DNA of 64,000 bases from Tamlana sp. 2_MG-2023 (lineage in GTDB: Bacteria > Bacteroidota > Bacteroidia > Flavobacteriales > Flavobacteriaceae), in contig NZ_JAUOSF010000002.1 of assembly GCF_030548465.1 (NCBI RefSeq), positions 372,001-436,000 of the forward strand, read 5' to 3'. The first letter of the stretch is position 1, and each line of letters begins with the position of its first letter. Shown in pieces: positions 44,560-53,512 of the stretch. Under the pieces are notes generated by a model. The model was not told the origin of the DNA, did no database searches, and worked only from the letters and a program-made list of their open reading frames with translations. The position numbers and the translations under genes were made by a program.

Positions 44560-45933
44560 ATGAAAAAACTACTAATTTTAGCATTTGCTATTTCTGTGTT
44601 TAGCTGTAAAACAGAAACAAAGCCAGATTATATTTTAATTTCTGGAAAAATTACTAATAAACTACCTTCTGAAGTTTCTATCAACACACAAGATCGTTCT
44701 TTTTCTGAACCTATAGACGTTGCAGCCGATGGAACGTTCTTTGATACACTAACCGTTGAAAAGGGTGCATATGTTTTATATGATGGTAAAAATCCAGTCT
44801 TTTTACATTTTGAACCTGGTTATAATCTAAATATTAACTATGATGCTAATGATTTTCAAAATTCATTAGTAATCACTGGTGAAGGTGCTCCTGAAAACAA
44901 TTATTTAGCTGAAAAACTAAAGAAAACTCGTGAATTAATGGGAGATAATGCTAGTTTGTATAGTTTGTCAGAGGAAGAATATAAGGTAAAACAATTAGCT
45001 ATAAAAGAATCCTTACTTACGCTGTTAAATAATACCAAAGGGATTTCTGAAAGTTTTAAAGTTGATGAGGAAAAAGAACTTAATTATAACTATTTAGGGA
45101 GTTTGAATATTTACGAAAGAGCTCATGGTTATTTTACCAAAAACACAGATTTTAAAGTCTCTGACGATTTCTTAGACGAATATGAAGGTTTCGATTACGC
45201 TAATGAAGCTGATTATAATGCTTCACCTAGCTATAAGAAAATTGTTGCAGATCATTATGCTCTAAAAATTAATGATTACGTGACAAAGGATGCTTTAACA
45301 CAAGAAGAAGCATTTTTTAAAACCGCACGCGACATTAATTCTGAAACGATTAGAAACACCTTTTTATTCGATGTTGCGAACCAAACAATTGTTCGCGCTA
45401 AAGACATAGAAGCTTTTTATAAAGAATTTATGGAGATTTCTACAAACGAAGAAAATAATGCCATAATAACAGAAAAATACAACCAGTTAACCGCGGTAGC
45501 TAAAGGAAAACCATCTCCTAAATTTGTTGATTACGAAAATTACAAAGGCGGCACAACGTCTTTAGATGATCTAAAAGGTAAGTTTGTATATATTGATGTA
45601 TGGGCTACTTGGTGCGGACCATGTAAACGTGAAATTCCTTTCTTAAAAGAATTAGAAAAAACGTACCACGATAAAAATATTGAGTTTGTAAGTCTTTCTA
45701 TTGATAAAGTTTCAGATCGTGAAAAATGGAAAAAAATGATTGAAACAGAAAATTTACAAGGTGTACAGGTTTTAGCGGATAATGATTGGAAATCTAAATT
45801 CGTTACCGATTACCAAATTCAAGGCATTCCAAGATTTATCCTTATAGATGAAGCAGGTAATATTGTAGATCCAAATGCGCCAAGACCATCAGATCCTAAA
45901 TTAGTAGAATTATTTACGGAGTTGAACATATAA
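44560..45933 (+). CDS. TlpA-like thioredoxin-domain lipoprotein
   Basis: 457 residues. A lipoprotein signal ends AISVFSC (lipid Cys about residue 16). The N-terminal half is a Bacteroidota-type domain (ISGKITNKLPSEVSINTQD, VFLHFEPGYNLNINYDA) like DUF4369, and a helical middle follows. The C-terminal thioredoxin domain carries WCGPC (about 351-355) in YIDVWATWCGPCKREIPFLKELEK and the cis-Pro GIPRFILID. It likely reduces disulfides in envelope proteins. Confidence 0.9.
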   Translation: MKKLLILAFAISVFSCKTETKPDYILISGKITNKLPSEVSINTQDRSFSEPIDVAADGTFFDTLTVEKGAYVLYDGKNPVFLHFEPGYNLNINYDANDFQNSLVITGEGAPENNYLAEKLKKTRELMGDNASLYSLSEEEYKVKQLAIKESLLTLLNNTKGISESFKVDEEKELNYNYLGSLNIYERAHGYFTKNTDFKVSDDFLDEYEGFDYANEADYNASPSYKKIVADHYALKINDYVTKDALTQEEAFFKTARDINSETIRNTFLFDVANQTIVRAKDIEAFYKEFMEISTNEENNAIITEKYNQLTAVAKGKPSPKFVDYENYKGGTTSLDDLKGKFVYIDVWATWCGPCKREIPFLKELEKTYHDKNIEFVSLSIDKVSDREKWKKMIETENLQGVQVLADNDWKSKFVTDYQIQGIPRFILIDEAGNIVDPNAPRPSDPKLVELFTELNI

Positions 45934-45973
45934 CGTCTTCCTGAACTTGATTCAGGGTCTTATCCAAATTACT

Positions 45974-46021
45974 AAAAAAGCTGTTTTAGAAGTGAATTTT
46001 CACTTTTAAAACAGCTTTTTT
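45974..46021. terminator. Strong bidirectional terminator
   Basis: AAAAAAGCTGTTTTA and AAGTGA pair with TCACTT and TAAAACAGCTTTTTT with a single mismatch. A-tract on one side and T-tract on the other serve the convergent TlpA-like and nnr genes. Confidence 0.85.
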
Positions 46022-46079
46022 ATGTTAAAGACCTTAGTTTTTGGTGGTTATTCATCACTTTAAAGTCTCTATTATACTT

Positions 46080-47654
46080 CTACTTTGTTTTCTTCTTAGT
46101 CTTTTCTTTAGGTGCAGAAGTTTCTGGTTGTGTAGGTGCTTCAGGCGCTTTAAACAAGTCTAAAAACGCATCACCTAAAAACTCTATAATATGACTTGCT
46201 ATTAAACTTTGAAACCCTAATTCCATAGCAGCAAAATCGGCCGATTTTCCATGTAAATAAGTACCAAATATCGCAGCAACACTTGGGTGATAGCCTTGCG
46301 CTAATAAGCCTGTTATAATCCCTGTTAACACATCGCCACTTCCGGCAGTTGCCAATCCGGGGTTTCCAGTTGAATTCACAAACAGTTTGTCGTTAAAAAC
46401 AGTAATACTATAAGCGCCTTTAATAATTAAAATCACTTTATACTTTTTAGTAAACGCTTTTACCTTATCTAACTTTTGAAAATCATCCTTCCAAACGCCA
46501 ATTAAACGTTCTAATTCCTTTGGGTGTGGTGTTAAAATGCTGTTTTCAGGAAGGTATTTTAATAAGTTCTTTTTCTTAGATAACATGTTTAAGCCATCAG
46601 CATCGATAACCAAAGGTGCTTTATTAGCTTTTAAAAAGGTCTCAAAAGCTTTAATGGTTTGTTCGTCTGTCCCCGCTCCTATTCCAAAGGCTATTACAGT
46701 AGGTTCAATGTTGTAATTAATTTTTGTTATTTTTTCCTCATCACTATCGGTAATCACCATAGCTTCAGGAAAAGAAGCTTGCATGGCGTTGTATCCACAT
46801 TTAGGAATGAGTGTGGTAACCAACCCAGCACCAGCCGATAATGTTGCTCGGGCAGTTAAAGTCACCGCCCCAATCTTACCATAACTACCACCAATAATTA
46901 ATGCATGTCCGAAATCGCCTTTATGTGAAAAGCGTTCTCTTGGCATATAATTTGGTAAAACTTCAGCCTTACCAATGAATTCGGCTTCTGTTTCTGTAGT
47001 TAATAGGAATTCAGGGTCTAATCCAATATCTAAAATCTCCCATTGAGCGGTATATTTTGCGGTGTCAGGTAAAAAGAAAATCAATTTAGGTGAAGCAAAA
47101 CTTAAGGTGAATCCTGCCCAAACCACATCGTTTTCGTTTTCAACAGCTTTATCTGTAAACAATCCAGAAGGCACATCAACAGCCAACGTAAAGGCTTTAC
47201 TTTTTCTGAAATGCATAAACAATTCTTTTACCCAATTGCTTACAGGACGGTTTAAACCGATACCAAAAATAGCATCAACAATAATGTCTTTTGGGCCAAT
47301 CTCTGGAAAATCACCGACAGCATGAATCGGTTCTGGCCAAGACTTCGTTACCCCTTTTAACCTTTCATAGTGTGCTAAAAAATCATCACTTCGTTTATTA
47401 CTGTAATCTACGATATAGGTTTTAACGTTGTAACCGTGGATAATCAAATGTCTAGCAATTACCAGTCCGTCGCCGCCATTATTACCAATACCACAGAAAA
47501 TGTGTATAGGAACTTGAGCACCTTGCATGCGCAAATGCATCCAGTTAAAAATCTGAACTCCGGCGCGCTCCATTAATTCAACAGAGCTTATTTTTTGCCT
47601 TTCGGAAGTTAATTTATCACCTGCGTAAATTTGTTCTTTTGAAAATATTTTCAT
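46080..47654 (-). CDS. nnr: Bifunctional NAD(P)HX epimerase/dehydratase
   Basis: 524 residues. The N-terminal YjeF_N epimerase has GIGNNGGDGLVIARHL; the C-terminal ribokinase-like dehydratase has RFSHKGDFGHALIIGGSYGKIGAVTLTARATL and NPGLATAGSGDVLTGIITGLLAQG. The enzyme repairs hydrated NAD(P)H in the cytoplasm using ADP. The end is unusual: about 25 residues rich in Pro, Glu and Lys (APTQPETSAPKEKTKKKTK) follow the domain and are probably disordered. Confidence 0.93.
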   Translation of the reverse strand: MKIFSKEQIYAGDKLTSERQKISSVELMERAGVQIFNWMHLRMQGAQVPIHIFCGIGNNGGDGLVIARHLIIHGYNVKTYIVDYSNKRSDDFLAHYERLKGVTKSWPEPIHAVGDFPEIGPKDIIVDAIFGIGLNRPVSNWVKELFMHFRKSKAFTLAVDVPSGLFTDKAVENENDVVWAGFTLSFASPKLIFFLPDTAKYTAQWEILDIGLDPEFLLTTETEAEFIGKAEVLPNYMPRERFSHKGDFGHALIIGGSYGKIGAVTLTARATLSAGAGLVTTLIPKCGYNAMQASFPEAMVITDSDEEKITKINYNIEPTVIAFGIGAGTDEQTIKAFETFLKANKAPLVIDADGLNMLSKKKNLLKYLPENSILTPHPKELERLIGVWKDDFQKLDKVKAFTKKYKVILIIKGAYSITVFNDKLFVNSTGNPGLATAGSGDVLTGIITGLLAQGYHPSVAAIFGTYLHGKSADFAAMELGFQSLIASHIIEFLGDAFLDLFKAPEAPTQPETSAPKEKTKKKTK

Positions 47655-47779
47655 CTTGAAATTTTATTGTGGATTTTTCAGTACTTATTGAGGTTTGTCA
47701 CTTTTTTTTTATGAAACTGGATTCAATATAAGAATACTGCAAAAAGGTTATTAAAGTTTTTTTATAACATTAAAAATAA

Positions 47780-47787
47780 TACTTTTG
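47780..47787 (+). promoter_or_regulatory. -7 element of the thr operon
   Basis: TACTTTTG, an exact TAnnTTTG match 21 bases upstream of the leader-peptide ATG and 211 upstream of thrA. Confidence 0.6.
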
Positions 47788-47807
47788 AGGTGTACTATGT
47801 AATTATA

Positions 47808-47915
47808 ATGAATCATTTCAGCCAAAATATTAACGCTATAAATTCCTTTTCAACAAGAGGAATCGTTTCTACATTTGGTACAACTACAAATATTACAACC
47901 CTTTGGGGTTGCTAA
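47808..47915 (+). CDS. thrL: Thr operon leader peptide
   Basis: A 35-codon frame, ATG at 47808 and TAA at 47913-47915, placed between a promoter and thrA. Seven Thr and four Ile codons occur; six of the Thr fall in the 10-residue run TFGTTTNITT (residues 22-31). Thr and Ile are the products of the pathway this operon feeds. It has the layout of a classical attenuation leader: ribosome stalling at scarce Thr-tRNA or Ile-tRNA would change RNA folding of the 82 bases that follow. The protein sequence itself is probably unimportant. Confidence 0.75.
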   Translation: MNHFSQNINAINSFSTRGIVSTFGTTTNITTLWGC

Positions 47916-47958
47916 TTACATATTCTTCGGACAACATTTGTGATTTTTTAAATCACAA
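47896..47958 (+). promoter_or_regulatory. Attenuator hairpins of the thr operon
   Basis: Hairpin one, CAACCC (47896-47901)/GGGTTG (47906-47911), includes the last Thr codons and the leader stop region. Hairpin two, TTGTGATTT (47938-47946)/AAATCACAA (47950-47958), lies between leader and thrA and is followed by an AT-rich but not uniform T stretch. Which one terminates is not clear from sequence. Confidence 0.5.
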
Positions 47959-47997
47959 CAATTCAATTATTATTTTTAATTATCAATTCATTAAAAA

Positions 47998-50442
47998 ATG
48001 AAGGTTTTAAAATTTGGAGGGACTTCAGTAGGTTCTTCAAAAAACATAAATAAAGTTATTAGTATTTTAGAAAATTACAGTGAAAAAGATACTGTAATTT
48101 GTGTGGTTTCAGCAGTTGGTGGGATTACAGATCAATTACTTTTAGCTGGAAAACAAGCACAAAATAAGGATCAAGCATTCTTAGAAACTTTTAAAGGCAT
48201 TCAAGAAAGACATTTCGAAATTATAAAGGAATTAAATCCAAATAAGAGCGAAACCATTTTGAATTATGTTTCGGAGAAGTTAAACAGCTTAAAGAGTTTG
48301 TTAGAAGGTATTTTCTTAATTAACGAATTATCACCTAAGACATCAGATAAATTGGTGAGTTTTGGTGAATTACTTTCTTCGTTTATTATTGCTGAAACTA
48401 TAAAAAACAGAGGTGGTTCTGCGGAAAGAAAAAATTCTCAAGAGCTTATCGTTACCAATTCAAATTTCACAAAAGCTGAAGTTGATTATAAAATAACAGA
48501 TAAAAATTTTCAAGATTACTTTAAATCAGCACCTCAAAAAATAACGATTCTTCCTGGGTTTATTTCAAAATCTAAAGCAGGAGAACAAACAACTTTAGGT
48601 CGTGGTGGTTCAGATTTTACAGCAGCCATTATCGCTGCTGCTTTAAAAGTAGCACAGTTGGAAATTTGGACAGACGTTAGTGGTATGTACACAACGAATC
48701 CGAAATTGGTAAAACAAGCCTACCCTATCGATAAAATTTCATATCAAGAAGCTATGGAATTATCGCATTTTGGTGCAAAAGTATTGTACCCACCAACGGT
48801 ACAACCGGTTTTAAATTTAGGAATCCCTATTCATATTAAAAACACGCTTGAACCAGAAGCTGTTGGAACCATTATTTCTAATGATGAAACCAATTCTGTA
48901 GCACCTGTTAAAGGAATTAGTAATATTAGTGACATTGCCTTGCTAACTTTAGAAGGTAGTGGTATGGTTGGTATTCCAGGCTTTTCAAAACGTTTGTTTG
49001 AAACTTTATCGCAAGAGAAAATTAATATCATCATGATTACGCAAGCATCTTCAGAACATTCTATTTGTTTAGGTATTGAAGAAAAAGACGCTGAAAATGC
49101 TAAAATTGCAATTGATGAGGAGTTTGAAAACGAAATTGCATTAAATAAAATTGAGCCAATCATAATTGAAACAGGTTTATCTATCATCGCATTGGTTGGT
49201 GATAACATGAAAAACCACCAAGGGATAAGCGGTAAAATGTTTAGTAGCCTAGGAAAAAATAATGTGAATGTTAGAGCTATTGCTCAAGGTGCTTCAGAAA
49301 AGAATATTACCGCAGTAATTGCTGAAAATGATGTAAAAAAAGCGCTAAACACTTTACACGAACAGTTTTTTGAAACGAACACAAAACAACTTAATGTATT
49401 CATTACTGGTGTTGGAAATGTTGGAGAGCGTTTGGTTGAGCAAATTCACCAACAAAAGAAATTCTTAAAAGACAACCTGAAAATTAAAATGCGTGTTGTT
49501 GGATTATCAAATTCAAGAAAAATGCTTTTTAAAGAAGATGGCATCGATTTAACCAATTGGAAAGCTCAATTAAACGATGGAGAAGATGCTACGTTACAAG
49601 GTTTTTTTGAAAAAACAAAAGGTTTAAACCTACGTAATAGCATCTTTGTGGATGTTACTGCGAATAAAAATGTAGCCGATTTATACGCACAATATTTAAG
49701 AGAAAGTATTGGTGTGGTGGCTTGTAATAAAATTGCCTGTTCTAGTGATTTTGAAAATTATAAATTACTAAAACGTTTATCATTAAAATATAATGCACCG
49801 TTATTATTTGAAACTAATGTTGGTGCAGGATTACCTATTATTGATACGCTTAATAATTTGGTAGCTTCAGGTGATAAAATAAAATCTATCCAAGCGGTAT
49901 TATCTGGAAGTTTAAACTTTGTATTTAACAACTTTAACGATTCTACTAAGTTTTACGATGTTGTGAAACAAGCTGGTGTTGAGGGTTATACAGAGCCTGA
50001 TCCAAGAATTGATTTAAGTGGTGTGGATGTAGCTCGTAAGATTTTAATTCTTGCCAGAGAAAGTGGTGTAGAAATGAATTTAGAAGATATTGATAACAAA
50101 TCATTTTTATCTGAATCAGGTTTAAAAAGTGACACTGTTGAAGATTTCTATGAGACTTTAGTGAAGGATGAAGCGCATTATCAAGCACTTTATGCTTCCG
50201 CGAAAGCGAACAATTGCCAGTTAAAATATGTAGCCTCATTTGACAATGGCAAAGCGAACGTAAGTTTACAGGAAATTCCTGAAGGACATCCTTTCTATAA
50301 CTTAGAAGGAAGCGACAATATCGTGATGTTCTACACGCAACGTTACCCAAAACAACCTATGATTATTAAAGGTGCGGGTGCTGGAGCCGATGTAACAGCC
50401 TCTGGTTTGTTTGCGGATATTATTAGAGTTGGAAACGATTAA
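47998..50442 (+). CDS. thrA: Bifunctional aspartokinase/homoserine dehydrogenase I
   Basis: 814 residues. The aspartokinase half starts MKVLKFGGTSVGSS and includes LGRGGSDFTAAI; a regulatory ACT pair follows (about 310-460). The homoserine dehydrogenase half (about 465-814) has the Rossmann motif FITGVGNVGERLVEQ, TNVGAGLPIIDTL, AVLSGSLNFVFN and GYTEPDPRIDLSG. It makes aspartyl phosphate and later homoserine; threonine probably inhibits it through ACT. First structural gene of the thr operon, behind the leader peptide. Confidence 0.95.
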   Translation: MKVLKFGGTSVGSSKNINKVISILENYSEKDTVICVVSAVGGITDQLLLAGKQAQNKDQAFLETFKGIQERHFEIIKELNPNKSETILNYVSEKLNSLKSLLEGIFLINELSPKTSDKLVSFGELLSSFIIAETIKNRGGSAERKNSQELIVTNSNFTKAEVDYKITDKNFQDYFKSAPQKITILPGFISKSKAGEQTTLGRGGSDFTAAIIAAALKVAQLEIWTDVSGMYTTNPKLVKQAYPIDKISYQEAMELSHFGAKVLYPPTVQPVLNLGIPIHIKNTLEPEAVGTIISNDETNSVAPVKGISNISDIALLTLEGSGMVGIPGFSKRLFETLSQEKINIIMITQASSEHSICLGIEEKDAENAKIAIDEEFENEIALNKIEPIIIETGLSIIALVGDNMKNHQGISGKMFSSLGKNNVNVRAIAQGASEKNITAVIAENDVKKALNTLHEQFFETNTKQLNVFITGVGNVGERLVEQIHQQKKFLKDNLKIKMRVVGLSNSRKMLFKEDGIDLTNWKAQLNDGEDATLQGFFEKTKGLNLRNSIFVDVTANKNVADLYAQYLRESIGVVACNKIACSSDFENYKLLKRLSLKYNAPLLFETNVGAGLPIIDTLNNLVASGDKIKSIQAVLSGSLNFVFNNFNDSTKFYDVVKQAGVEGYTEPDPRIDLSGVDVARKILILARESGVEMNLEDIDNKSFLSESGLKSDTVEDFYETLVKDEAHYQALYASAKANNCQLKYVASFDNGKANVSLQEIPEGHPFYNLEGSDNIVMFYTQRYPKQPMIIKGAGAGADVTASGLFADIIRVGND

Positions 50443-50530
50443 GAATTAGCGCTTAAAAATTAAGAAAATGTTACACGAAAAAAATTCTAGTTTTTGTTCT
50501 AGCGCAGCCGAAAATTATTTGATAGATAGC

Positions 50531-51451
50531 ATGAATGAAATAAAAGTATTTTCTCCTGCAACCGTCGCCAATGTGGCTTGTGGATTCGATGTTTTAGGTT
50601 TTTGCTTAGACAGCGTTGGAGACGACATGGTCATACGAAAAGTTGAAAAGAAAGGCATTCACATCACGCGAATTGAAGGTTTTGATTTGCCTTATGAAGC
50701 TGAATTGAATGTCGCTGGAGTTTCTGCATTAGCCATGTATGATGCTATTGATGTAGATTTCGGGTTTGAAATTGAAATCTACAAAAATATTAAACCAGGT
50801 AGTGGTATTGGAAGTAGCGCAGCTAGTGCTGTGGGTAGCGTTTTTGGAATGAACGAGCTTATTGGGCGTCCGTTTAACAAAACACAACTTACCGAATTTG
50901 CTATTAAAGGAGAGGCCTTAGCGAGTAAATGTGAACATGCCGATAACCTCGCTCCTGCTCTTTTTGGTGGTTTTACTTTAGTGAAAAGCATAAAACCATT
51001 ACAGATTTTAGAGATTCCGTCGCCAGAAGATATTTACGCAACGATTATTCATCCGCAAATAGAAATTAAAACCTCTGAATCTAGAGGAATTTTACCAAAG
51101 GAAGTGTCTTTAGTTGATGCCATTACACAATGGGCTAATGTGGGTAGTTTGGTGCATGCATTACATACTTCAGATTACGATTTAATTAAAGATTCGTTAC
51201 ATGATGTCATTGTAGAACCGTATAGAAGCCAGTTAATCCCACACTTTTATGATGTAAAAACAGCTGTGCTAAATGCAGGTACTTTAGGTTGTGGAATTTC
51301 AGGATCTGGTCCTTCAATTTTTTCATTGAATAAAGGATTAGAAACCGCTAACAAAGTCAAAGAAGCCATGGAACGTATTTATTCGAAAACAGGTATTGCT
51401 TTCGATATTCATGTGTCGAAGATTAATACGAGTGGCGTGAAGGTTTTATGA
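50531..51451 (+). CDS. thrB: Homoserine kinase
   Basis: 306 residues from the ATG at 50531 (MNEIKVFSPATVANVACGFDVLGFCLD). The frame also opens at 50468, 25 bases after thrA, but the extra 21 residues are not part of the family. The GHMP motif KPGSGIGSSAASAVGSVFG and the late GCGISGSGPSIFSL are present. It phosphorylates homoserine. The stop codon (51449-51451) overlaps the first heptad repeat of the accessory insert that separates it from thrC. Confidence 0.93.
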   Translation: MNEIKVFSPATVANVACGFDVLGFCLDSVGDDMVIRKVEKKGIHITRIEGFDLPYEAELNVAGVSALAMYDAIDVDFGFEIEIYKNIKPGSGIGSSAASAVGSVFGMNELIGRPFNKTQLTEFAIKGEALASKCEHADNLAPALFGGFTLVKSIKPLQILEIPSPEDIYATIIHPQIEIKTSESRGILPKEVSLVDAITQWANVGSLVHALHTSDYDLIKDSLHDVIVEPYRSQLIPHFYDVKTAVLNAGTLGCGISGSGPSIFSLNKGLETANKVKEAMERIYSKTGIAFDIHVSKINTSGVKVL

Positions 51452-51461
51452 CGGAAGACGG
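51450..51461 (+). repeat. Heptad element overlapping the thrB stop
   Basis: GACGGAAGACGG, the exact inverse of CCGTCTTCCGTC at 52110-52121; the pair brackets the four-helix-bundle gene. Confidence 0.6.
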
Positions 51462-51557
51462 ATTGACAGAAGGGCTTACTCTTGTGTGTGAAAAATAATG
51501 ACGAAAGACAGGTCACGGATGACAGAAGAGCTTACTCTTATGTGAAAAGGTAATAAC
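51458..51557 (+). repeat. Tandem direct repeat A1/A2 between thrB and the small gene
   Basis: A1 (51458-51502) and A2 (51515-51557) share ACGGATGACAGAAGGCTTACTC-like sequence with few changes, each ending TAATGAC or TAATAAC. The intervening bases again contain TGACGAA/AGACAGG heptads. Confidence 0.6.
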
Positions 51558-51620
51558 AGAAAACGTGTGACGGGTCAAAGATATGAATATTAATGAAAAA
51601 CATACAACCACATACGGAAA

Positions 51621-51655
51621 CAATCTCCCGTCTTCGGTCATTGGTCACCGGTCAA
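51621..51655 (+). repeat. Direct repeat B1
   Basis: 35 bases, CAATCTCCCGTCTTCGGTCA and so on, built from seven-base units (CCGTCTT, CGGTCAT, TGGTCAC, CGGTCAA). Aligns without gaps to B2 and B3. Ends 11 bases before the start of the four-helix-bundle gene. Confidence 0.75.
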
Positions 51656-51665
51656 AAAAGTAAAA

Positions 51666-52022
51666 ATGGACAAATTTAAATTTGAAAAGCTTATCATTTG
51701 GCAAAAAGCCATGGATTTTGGAGAGGTAATACATAAACTCTCTTTGGTATTTCCTGATAAAGAAAAGTTCAACCTATCTTCTCAAATTTGTAGAGCATCA
51801 GATTCAATAGCCTTAAATATTTCTGAAGGTTCTATAGGACAATCAAATCCTGAACAGAAGAAATTTATAGGTTATTCTATACGTTCATTAGCAGAAGTTG
51901 TAACTTGTTTATTCAAAGCAAAAAGAAGAAACTATATTACAGAAATACAATTTACCGAATTATACGATGAATCTTATCATCTTATGAATATGATGAGTGC
52001 CTTTAGAAAAAATATAAATTAA
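51666..52022 (+). CDS. Four-helix-bundle protein, S23/IVP family
   Basis: 118 residues: DKFKFEKLIIWQKAMDFGEVIHKLS, FPDKEKFNLSSQICRASDSIALNISEG and SIRSLAEVVTCLFKA are the marks of the 23S rRNA intervening-sequence protein family (TIGR02436), also related to the Avd proteins of retroelements. The family is a pentameric basic bundle thought to bind nucleic acid; function is unclear. It sits in the thr operon between thrB and thrC and is bordered on each side by heptad-based repeats, so it looks like a transferred unit. No rRNA gene or reverse transcriptase is near. Confidence 0.85.
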   Translation: MDKFKFEKLIIWQKAMDFGEVIHKLSLVFPDKEKFNLSSQICRASDSIALNISEGSIGQSNPEQKKFIGYSIRSLAEVVTCLFKAKRRNYITEIQFTELYDESYHLMNMMSAFRKNIN

Positions 52023-52102
52023 CAACAGAAACGATTACATTTATTAATATGATAATTAGTTTTGTAAAACATAAAAAATATACTTTTCAACTGAAACGTA
52101 AA

Positions 52103-52137
52103 CAATCTTCCGTCTTCCGTCAATGGTCTTCGGTCAA
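52103..52137 (+). repeat. Direct repeat B2
   Basis: 35 bases beginning CAATCTTCCGTCTTCCGTCA; aligns to B1 and B3 without gaps. Confidence 0.75.
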
Positions 52138-52151
52138 TAATTAAACATCAA

Positions 52152-52186
52152 CAATCCCCCGTCTTCCTTCATCGGTCTTCGGTCAA
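52152..52186 (+). repeat. Direct repeat B3
   Basis: 35 bases beginning CAATCCCCCGTCTTCCTTCA; it ends 10 bases before the thrC start codon. B2 and B3 are separated by 14 bases. Confidence 0.75.
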
Positions 52187-52196
52187 TTTCAAAACC

Positions 52197-53492
52197 ATGA
52201 ACTATTACTCACTTAATCATAAAGCACCAAATACAACTTTTGAAAACGCAGTTGTAAAAGGATTAGCACCAGATAAAGGACTTTACTTTCCGGAAAGTAT
52301 CACGCCTCTACCTCAGTCTTTTTTCGACAACATTGATGATTTATCACATGCTGAAATTGCTTTTGAAGCGATTAAACAATTTGTTTCACCTGAAATTCCA
52401 GAGGATGTATTAAAAACCATTGTTGAAGAAACTTTATCATTCGATTTTCCTGTTGTGAAACTCAATGAAAACATTTCTACTTTAGAGTTGTTTCATGGGC
52501 CAACCATGGCATTTAAAGATGTTGGAGCCCGTTTTATGGCGCGTTGTTTAGGTTATTTTAATAAAGAAAACACGAATGAAGTGACTGTTTTAGTAGCGAC
52601 TTCAGGAGATACTGGTGGTGCTGTAGCAAATGGATTTTTGGGTGTTAAAGGTGTGAATGTTGTGATATTATATCCTAGCGGAAAAGTTAGCGATATTCAA
52701 GAAAAGCAATTAACTACACTAGGACAAAACATTAAAGCTTTAGAAGTTAACGGAACTTTTGATGATTGCCAAGCCATGGTTAAGGAAGCCTTTTTAGATG
52801 AAAGCCTAACCACTAAAATGCAATTAACGTCTGCAAATTCTATTAATGTGGCCCGTTGGTTACCACAATTATTTTATTTCATGTTTGCTTATAAGCAATT
52901 ACATAACGATCATGATAATATTGTGTTTTCTGTACCTAGTGGAAACTTTGGTAATGTTTGTGCAGGAATGATGGCACAAAAACTAGGTTTACCAATTAAA
53001 CATTTTGTGGCTTCTAACAATGAAAATAATGTGGTAACACGTTATTTACAAAGTGAATTATACGAACCAAAACCATCAGTTCAAACCATAAGCAACGCCA
53101 TGGATGTTGGTGCGCCAAGTAACTTCATTAGAATTCAAGAAATTTATAAAAATAACTTTGAGAGTTTAAAGCAAAATGTGTCTTCTTACAGTTTTTCAGA
53201 TGATGAAACCAAAGAAGCGATGTTAGAAATTTACAATCAATATAATTATGTAGCAGATCCTCATGGTGCTGTTGGATATTTAGGTTGCAAATCACATTTA
53301 GAAAAAAATCCAAAAGCACATTGTGTGTTTTTAGAAACAGCCCATCCAACTAAATTCTTAGATGTTGTTGAAGAAGTGATTAAAGAAGAACAACCACTAC
53401 CAGAACAAATTCAATCGGTTATGGGGAAAGAAAAAGAAGCCACAGTGGTTTCTAATTATAACGACTTAAAAGCGTATCTTTTAAATAAATAG
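52197..53492 (+). CDS. thrC: Threonine synthase
   Basis: 431 residues. The PLP-binding lysine is in GPTMAFKDVGARFM, and LVATSGDTGGAVANGFL is the phosphate-binding turn; both are typical of threonine synthases that convert O-phosphohomoserine to threonine. Its neighbours thrA and thrB complete the pathway. It ends at a terminator. Confidence 0.95.
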   Translation: MNYYSLNHKAPNTTFENAVVKGLAPDKGLYFPESITPLPQSFFDNIDDLSHAEIAFEAIKQFVSPEIPEDVLKTIVEETLSFDFPVVKLNENISTLELFHGPTMAFKDVGARFMARCLGYFNKENTNEVTVLVATSGDTGGAVANGFLGVKGVNVVILYPSGKVSDIQEKQLTTLGQNIKALEVNGTFDDCQAMVKEAFLDESLTTKMQLTSANSINVARWLPQLFYFMFAYKQLHNDHDNIVFSVPSGNFGNVCAGMMAQKLGLPIKHFVASNNENNVVTRYLQSELYEPKPSVQTISNAMDVGAPSNFIRIQEIYKNNFESLKQNVSSYSFSDDETKEAMLEIYNQYNYVADPHGAVGYLGCKSHLEKNPKAHCVFLETAHPTKFLDVVEEVIKEEQPLPEQIQSVMGKEKEATVVSNYNDLKAYLLNK

Positions 53493-53512
53493 AAGTTACT
53501 TATACAGACTAT

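Noticed and set aside
44369-44584. 71-codon minus-strand frame
   Set aside because: Runs through dispersed palindromes and the TlpA-like gene start; not coding-like.
48831-49208. 125-residue minus-strand frame with hydrophobic stretches
   Set aside because: Antisense to thrA; hydrophobicity is due to the complement of Glu/Lys-rich codons.
49946-50350. 134-residue minus-strand frame inside thrA
   Set aside because: Lies wholly within a well-supported gene; its translation is His/Cys/Leu-rich without any family pattern.
51666-52022. Diversity-generating retroelement with an Avd protein
   Set aside because: The protein fold is related, but no reverse transcriptase, template repeat or variable repeat is present.
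51450-52186. CRISPR array
   Set aside because: The repeats are few, unevenly spaced and interrupted by a gene; there are no spacers of constant length and no cas genes.
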